Shown here: piece after piece, positions 60,117 to 64,000 of the stretch | Position numbering within the stretch: position 1 is the stretch's first letter | Layout of the letters: every line of letters starts with the position of its first letter | DNA from: Deltaproteobacteria bacterium | GTDB taxonomy: Bacteria; SAR324; JACQKK01 | Length of the DNA: 64,000 nt | NCBI GenBank assembly: GCA_029858505.1 | Contig: JAOUEW010000002.1 | Coordinates: forward strand, 230,851-294,850 | Direction: 5' to 3' | The notes under the pieces: generated by a model | What the model saw: the letters and a program-made list of their open reading frames with translations, nothing else | What the model was told of the DNA's origin: nothing | Database searches by the model: none | Position numbers and translations under genes: made by a program

Positions 60117-60986
60117 TTATTTCATGGGCTTCAGTCGGCGGATTCGTTCCCGCAGGGCATCGGCAAAGCGTTGGGACCGGTCTTTCCCCGAACGGGTTAG
60201 GAGGGGGGAAGAAGGCAAGGGGGTTTCCGGGGCCAGCAGGTTGCCCCCAGAGACATCCTCAGCATGGCCGGAATCCCCCAGGCGGGTCAAGAAGGAGATT
60301 TGCTGAGGGGTGACCCCCAGTGCTACCCGTTCTCCGTCGATGTCTAAAATGACCACCCGCTGGCGGGGCCCCAAGGCAAAGGAACCCAGGTAATGGATGG
60401 GCACCCGCCCAGAGCGGGGGGTGATTCGCCCGGCCAATACCTTGTTATAAAAAAACACCATGCCATACAACACCCCCAGCACCACCCCCAGGGAAAGCAC
60501 CATGGTGAACATGGTTTTGGCCCAGGGAATGTCTTCTCGTCCCAAGTGGGGCTCGTCCGTTAAAGCCCCTGGTTCCGTTAGGGGGCTGTCTGAAGGTAGG
60601 GGGCTGTCTGAAGGGGGTTGACTGGCGGAGGGGGGCAGTTCCGAGAGCAGACGTTGATTTTCCGGAAGGACCGTTGGTCTGGGGGCATCGGCCTTCACGG
60701 TCATCCCTGGGCGCACGGCCACCCGCGCCAAGTCATTCTTCACCTCCACCGACGCTTGGTTTTTCACCGATAGGGTGGGGGGGCGGTCCACGGTTTGGCT
60801 AAAACGCAGTTGATACAACTCCCCATCGGGGATGGAGAATCCCTTGATTTCCGTGAGTGGCCGGGTGAACCCCTGCCCCAGGGCTGGATTCTGCCAGGTT
60901 CCCATCAGCACCCCCAATACCGTCGATAGGGCTGCGTACCATAAGGCGGCGGGGGGGATGCGGATCGACATGGGGGGGAAAGCCAT
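60117..60986 (-). CDS. fliO: Flagellar biosynthesis protein FliO, with long periplasmic extension
   Basis: A 289-residue protein from the ATG at 60986; 60971 and 61055 are alternatives. N-terminal signal-like helix (ALWYAALSTVLGVLMGTW), a periplasmic domain (about 35-100) that resembles an AMIN-type beta domain (IPDGELYQLRFSQTVDRPPT), a Pro/Ser linker with a perfect 6-residue repeat PSDSPL twice, one helix (about 168-188, MVLSLGVVLGVLYGMVFFY), and the cytoplasmic FliO region (VPIHYLGSFALGPRQRVVIL, then GVTPQQISFLTRLG). FliO assists FliP assembly. FliO is usually 100-150 residues, so the extension is unusual. 38 bp after the fliN stop. Confidence 0.85.
   Translation of the reverse strand: MAFPPMSIRIPPAALWYAALSTVLGVLMGTWQNPALGQGFTRPLTEIKGFSIPDGELYQLRFSQTVDRPPTLSVKNQASVEVKNDLARVAVRPGMTVKADAPRPTVLPENQRLLSELPPSASQPPSDSPLPSDSPLTEPGALTDEPHLGREDIPWAKTMFTMVLSLGVVLGVLYGMVFFYNKVLAGRITPRSGRVPIHYLGSFALGPRQRVVILDIDGERVALGVTPQQISFLTRLGDSGHAEDVSGGNLLAPETPLPSSPLLTRSGKDRSQRFADALRERIRRLKPMK
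60579..60614. repeat. Perfect 18-bp tandem duplication inside fliO
   Basis: TAGGGGGCTGTCTGAAGG is repeated exactly at 60579-60596 and 60597-60614. In frame it duplicates the hexapeptide PSDSPL in the linker of FliO. Units of 18 bp keep the frame, so copy number could change without breaking the gene. Confidence 0.9.
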
Positions 60987-61023
60987 GGGGGGCCTGGGCA
61001 GAATGAAAAGGCCGAGAAAAGGT

Positions 61024-61461
61024 TTACAGCAGGGCCATTCGGTCGTGGGGGTCAATGACTTCGGTAATTCGTAGGGCGAATTTTTCGTTCACCACCACCA
61101 CTTCTCCCCGGGCCACCCGCTGGCCGTTGACCAACAGGTCCAGGGGTTCTCCCACCAGCTTGCCTAACTCGATGATGGAACCGTTGTTGTAATTCAGCAG
61201 TTCGTCGATGTAGGCATTGCGGCGGCCCACCTCTACGGTGACCTCCAGGTTCACGTCCATCAGATAACTGATGTCCATCCCCTCGCCCCCGGCGTGGGCT
61301 TTGGCCGGGGCGGCGCTCCCGCCCATGCCGGGAAACACTTCCTCGGAGGGAGCGGAGGGGGATCCGCCTGCTGGGCTATCGTCTTTGATTTCTCCTTCTA
61401 GCTCCGACCAGTCGAGGTCTTGGAGGTTGTCGAAGGAGTCGAAATTGACATCATCGGCCAT
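61024..61461 (-). CDS. fliN: Flagellar motor switch protein FliN
   Basis: A 145-residue C-ring protein. The ATG at 61461 has GAGGAA 7 nt upstream. The N-terminal 60 residues are acidic, Pro/Gly/Ala-rich and probably disordered; the C-terminal SpoA-like domain is MDISYLMDVNLEVTVEVG, RNAYIDELLNYNNGSIIELG, EPLDLLVNGQRVARGEVV and KFALRITEVI. This is the conserved FliN fold. fliM, usually next to fliN, is not here; fliL precedes it by 85 bp. Confidence 0.94.
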   Translation of the reverse strand: MADDVNFDSFDNLQDLDWSELEGEIKDDSPAGGSPSAPSEEVFPGMGGSAAPAKAHAGGEGMDISYLMDVNLEVTVEVGRRNAYIDELLNYNNGSIIELGKLVGEPLDLLVNGQRVARGEVVVVNEKFALRITEVIDPHDRMALL

Positions 61462-61546
61462 GGGTTTTTCCTCGCGGTTCTGGTGGGTACTTCTGGGCCC
61501 AGATGGGATGACGCAGGAAACGGTGCAAAACCCGTGCAATTCCAGA

Positions 61547-62113
61547 TTATTGAATAATAAATTCTGTCATCAGCACCCGTTTGATGGGCTGCCGGTCCTC
61601 CCACTCCACATCCTTGGTGGGCAGCAGGCTTTCAATTTTCTTTTCCAGCTGTTTTCGCAAGACTTCCCGTTCGGCAGGGTCGCGCAATTGCTCGGCGGTT
61701 TTCACCTGTAGTTCCGATAGAATCATGTCTTTCACCAGGGGCATTCGCTGGGTGAAGTACTCCACCACCTTCGGCGCGTGCTTTTCGCAGATCATCAGGG
61801 AGATTTCGGTTTTCAGGTGGTGCCGGCCATCGGCCAGGTTGACCACAAAGGCGGGGGTGATGGGCAGATAGGCCAGCATTTCGCTGGCGCACATGCGCTC
61901 ATCCAACACAATGTTCGGTTTGGGGGTATGGCCACCTCCCCCTTTGCCGCCTTCTCCCTCGGCGTCACCGTGAAGGAAATACATGGATGCGGCAATGCCC
62001 CCTCCAATCAACACCAGGGCTACCACGGCGATCATGATGATTTTTTTGATGGAGCCGCCCAAATTCATGCCGCCACCTCCTTTGCTGTATTTGACCTCGT
62101 TGACTTCGGCCAT
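61547..62113 (-). CDS. fliL: Flagellar basal-body-associated protein FliL
   Basis: A 188-residue bitopic inner-membrane protein at the stator. Cytoplasmic N-terminus with a Gly run, one helix (IIMIAVVALVLIGGGIAASM), a Gly-rich linker, then the periplasmic domain with the conserved segments FVVNLADGRHHLKTEISLMI and MILSELQVKTAEQLRDPAER and the terminal VLMTEFIIQ. It heads the flagellar string. The gap to typA (119 bp) contains GGAAGTATTTCACTTCTTCC, an inverted repeat, as a possible leader. Confidence 0.92.
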   Translation of the reverse strand: MAEVNEVKYSKGGGGMNLGGSIKKIIMIAVVALVLIGGGIAASMYFLHGDAEGEGGKGGGGHTPKPNIVLDERMCASEMLAYLPITPAFVVNLADGRHHLKTEISLMICEKHAPKVVEYFTQRMPLVKDMILSELQVKTAEQLRDPAEREVLRKQLEKKIESLLPTKDVEWEDRQPIKRVLMTEFIIQ

Positions 62114-62232
62114 GGCCTTCCCTGGGAAGTTGTTTGGGAAGAAGTGAAATACTTCCTTTTCGTCACCCCTGCCGGGCGAATAAATTCAGCATAATAGGGT
62201 TTCCCCTTGGCCGCAAGCGCCCGGTTTTCGGC

Positions 62233-64000
62233 CTAGCGTTTCCGCTTGTTTTGGTCCAACTCCCGGCAGCGGATGCGGATGGATTTGGGGGTCACCTCCA
62301 CCAGTTCCTCGTCGGAGATCCATTCCATGGCTTCTTCCAGGGTTTTGGGCTTCACCGGGGTCAGGCGAATGGCTTCATCGGCAGAAGTGGTGCGGACGTT
62401 GGTCAACTGCTTTTCGCGGGTAACGTTCACCATGATTTCCCCCGCTTTGTTGTAATCGCCCACCACCATGCCTTCATACACGGTGTCGCCCGCCTGAATG
62501 AACATCCGGCCCCGCTCTTCCAGTTTCCACAGGGCATAGGCCGTGGATTTTCCAGAGCGGTCGCTCACCAGCCGCCCAGTGACCCGGGCCTGAATGGGAC
62601 CCTTGTAGCTTTCGTAGCCCTCGAACTGGGTGTTCAGCAAACCCGTTCCCCGGGTGTCGGTGAGAAACTCGGAACGGTAGCCGATCAACCCACGGGCGGG
62701 AATGCGGAAGGTCATCCGCACGCGGCCCGACCCTTTGTTTTCCATGTGAGACATGATGCCTTTCCGCTCGCCCATTTTTTGGGCCACCACGCCGGTGAAG
62801 GACTCGGCCACGTCAACCACCGCCAGTTCCATGGGTTCCAATTTATGGCCCCCTTCTTCGCGGAAGATCACCGTGGGCTTGCTCACCAGCACCTCAAAGC
62901 CCTCTCGGCGCATCTGCTCCAGCATCACGCCCAACTGCAACTCTCCGCGGCCCAGGACCTTCCAGGTGTCGGCGTCTTTGGTGTCTTCCACCCGAATGGC
63001 CACGTTCACCAGGCGTTCCCGCTCCAGCCGTTCTTTGATGTTGCGGCTGGTGACCATTTTACCTTCTTTGCCCGCCAGGGGGCTGTTGTTCACGCTGACC
63101 AAAATGCCCACGGTGGGCTCATCCACCCGCAGCCGGGGCAGGGGGCGGGGGTCCGTCACCGAGGTTAGCGTGTCGCCGATGGAAATCTCTTTCAGCCCCG
63201 CCACCACCCCAATGTCTCCGGCGGTCACCTCTTGCACGGCCACCTGCTCGCTGGCTTTGAAGGCAAACAAGGCGGTGACCTTAAACTTCTCGTTGGATTT
63301 TTCGTGGGCAATCAGTACTTCGTCGCCCACTTTGATTTTGCCGGAACGCACCCGCCCTACCGCCAGCCGCCCCACGTAATCGTTGTATCCCAGGTTGGCC
63401 ACCAGCAATTGCAGAGAACCCTCGTGGTCTACCTTGGGCGGGGGGAAGTGGTCCACAATGTAGTCCAACAGGGGCCGCAGGTCCTTGCCTTCAGACAGTT
63501 TGTCCGGGTCCATCACGGCAATGCCGTCTCGGGCCACGGTGAAAATGGTGGTAAATTCGGCCTGTTCATCGTTGGCGTCTAAGTCCACGAACAAGCTGAA
63601 CACTTCGTCCACCACTTCTTTGATCCGCGCGTCGGGGCGGTCAATTTTATTCACGCACACCATGACCTTCAGGTTTTGCTGCAGGGCTTTTTGCAGCACA
63701 AAGCGGGTTTGGGGCAGGGGGCCTTCGCTGGCGTCCACCAGCAAAATGGCGCCGTCCACCATGTCCAGAATCCGCTCCACCTCGCCCCCAAAGTCGGAGT
63801 GGCCGGGAGTGTCTACGATATTCACCTTCACGCCTTTGTACACAAACGAGGCGTTCTTGGCGGCAATGGTGATCCCCCGCTCTTTTTCCAGGTCCATGGA
63901 ATCCATGTAGCGCTCCTCCACGTGCTCGTGAGAGCCGAAGGTGCCGGATTGTCTCAGAATGTGATCCACCAGGGTGGTCTTGCCGTGGTCTACGTGGGCA
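62233..64000 (-). CDS. typA: Ribosome-binding GTPase TypA/BipA (5' end outside window)
   Basis: A translational GTPase acting in ribosome assembly and stress responses. The gene runs off the right edge; at the border the sequence reads AHVDHGKTTLVDHIL, the G1 P-loop, so only about the first ten codons are missing. Then SMDLEKERGITIAAKNASF (G2), VDTPGHSDFGGEVERIL (G3) and VCVNKIDRPDAR (G4). C-terminal TypA-specific parts include ARGLIGYRSEFLTDTRGTG and the end EVTPKSIRIRCRELDQNKRK. About 589 residues are visible; family length about 605. It is upstream of fliL on the same strand. Confidence 0.97.
   Translation of the reverse strand, partial: AHVDHGKTTLVDHILRQSGTFGSHEHVEERYMDSMDLEKERGITIAAKNASFVYKGVKVNIVDTPGHSDFGGEVERILDMVDGAILLVDASEGPLPQTRFVLQKALQQNLKVMVCVNKIDRPDARIKEVVDEVFSLFVDLDANDEQAEFTTIFTVARDGIAVMDPDKLSEGKDLRPLLDYIVDHFPPPKVDHEGSLQLLVANLGYNDYVGRLAVGRVRSGKIKVGDEVLIAHEKSNEKFKVTALFAFKASEQVAVQEVTAGDIGVVAGLKEISIGDTLTSVTDPRPLPRLRVDEPTVGILVSVNNSPLAGKEGKMVTSRNIKERLERERLVNVAIRVEDTKDADTWKVLGRGELQLGVMLEQMRREGFEVLVSKPTVIFREEGGHKLEPMELAVVDVAESFTGVVAQKMGERKGIMSHMENKGSGRVRMTFRIPARGLIGYRSEFLTDTRGTGLLNTQFEGYESYKGPIQARVTGRLVSDRSGKSTAYALWKLEERGRMFIQAGDTVYEGMVVGDYNKAGEIMVNVTREKQLTNVRTTSADEAIRLTPVKPKTLEEAMEWISDEELVEVTPKSIRIRCRELDQNKRKR

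Overview
The window is a GC-rich stretch (roughly 60% by eye) of a Gram-negative, flagellated bacterial chromosome. It encodes outer-envelope functions (lipoproteins with lipoboxes, a periplasmic lytic transglycosylase, phosphatidylserine decarboxylase), a flagellar export block and abundant c-di-GMP/two-component signalling. Gene content and EF-P style recall deep proteobacterial or deltaproteobacterial-like lineages (including SAR324 or Magnetococcia-type groups), but no single marker fixes the phylum and this placement is inference. Genes are densely packed; many share 4-bp ATGA overlaps, and most of the right half runs on the minus strand.

Layout. 1-3.4 kb: the tail of an unknown gene, a four-helix membrane protein, rph, tRNA-Pro(UGG), a terminator, then an AT-rich accessory gene with a HEPN-type RX4H motif. 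3.4-9.6 kb (minus): pgl, a secreted SNase-like nuclease, an ABC-2 exporter pair, a lipoprotein, a CPBP protease and gap. 9.8-14.8 kb (minus): a secreted CARDB-like protein, a 992-residue FG-GAP/VCBS protein with about 15 calcium-binding-type repeats, and an unknown gene. 14.9-22.5 kb (plus): a lytic transglycosylase and a complete Gld-like ABC module (ATPase, permease, GldG-like, DUF4340). 22.9-31 kb: a DUF1971 protein, asd, a short dcw fragment (rsmH-ftsL-ftsI), argC, a PAS-GGDEF-EAL protein and a Cys-rich small protein. 31.5-37 kb: DUF971 and thioesterase genes, thrC, a PerR-like Fur regulator with a palindrome in its promoter, and a RarA-methyltransferase fusion. 37.5-51.2 kb: a five-PAS hybrid kinase, rlmN-psd, ftsH, fabF, queA, a GT2/PAP2 pair, a lone atpC and a small lipoprotein with an atypical CX4CH haem motif. 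51.7-64 kb (minus): a cNMP/PAS/pseudo-kinase/REC/GGDEF protein, epmA-efp, an ExbB plus two ExbD-like operon abutting fliQ-fliP-fliO-fliN-fliL, and typA running off the edge.

How genes fit together. efp and epmA form a translation-factor modification pair. The flagellar genes supply the export gate and C-ring, and directly run into a proton-channel operon in which only one of the two ExbD-like subunits keeps the membrane aspartate. asd, thrC and argC are amino-acid biosynthesis genes; asd also feeds diaminopimelate to the wall enzymes encoded next door. Two diguanylate-cyclase-type proteins and two multi-domain sensors point to heavily regulated motility or surface attachment, in line with the secreted FG-GAP/CARDB pair.

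Non-coding structure. Intergenic gaps carry a dispersed G/C-rich repeat family (near 8.45, 22.5, 37.0-37.26 and 51.6 kb); the 37.0-kb copy looks like a MITE-like element of about 195 bp with imperfect inverted ends. There are four short perfect or near-perfect tandem duplications (9661, 19336, 54505, 60579), an unusual G-run tract (50565-50669) and four convincing intrinsic terminators. No CRISPR array, prophage or transposase gene was seen.
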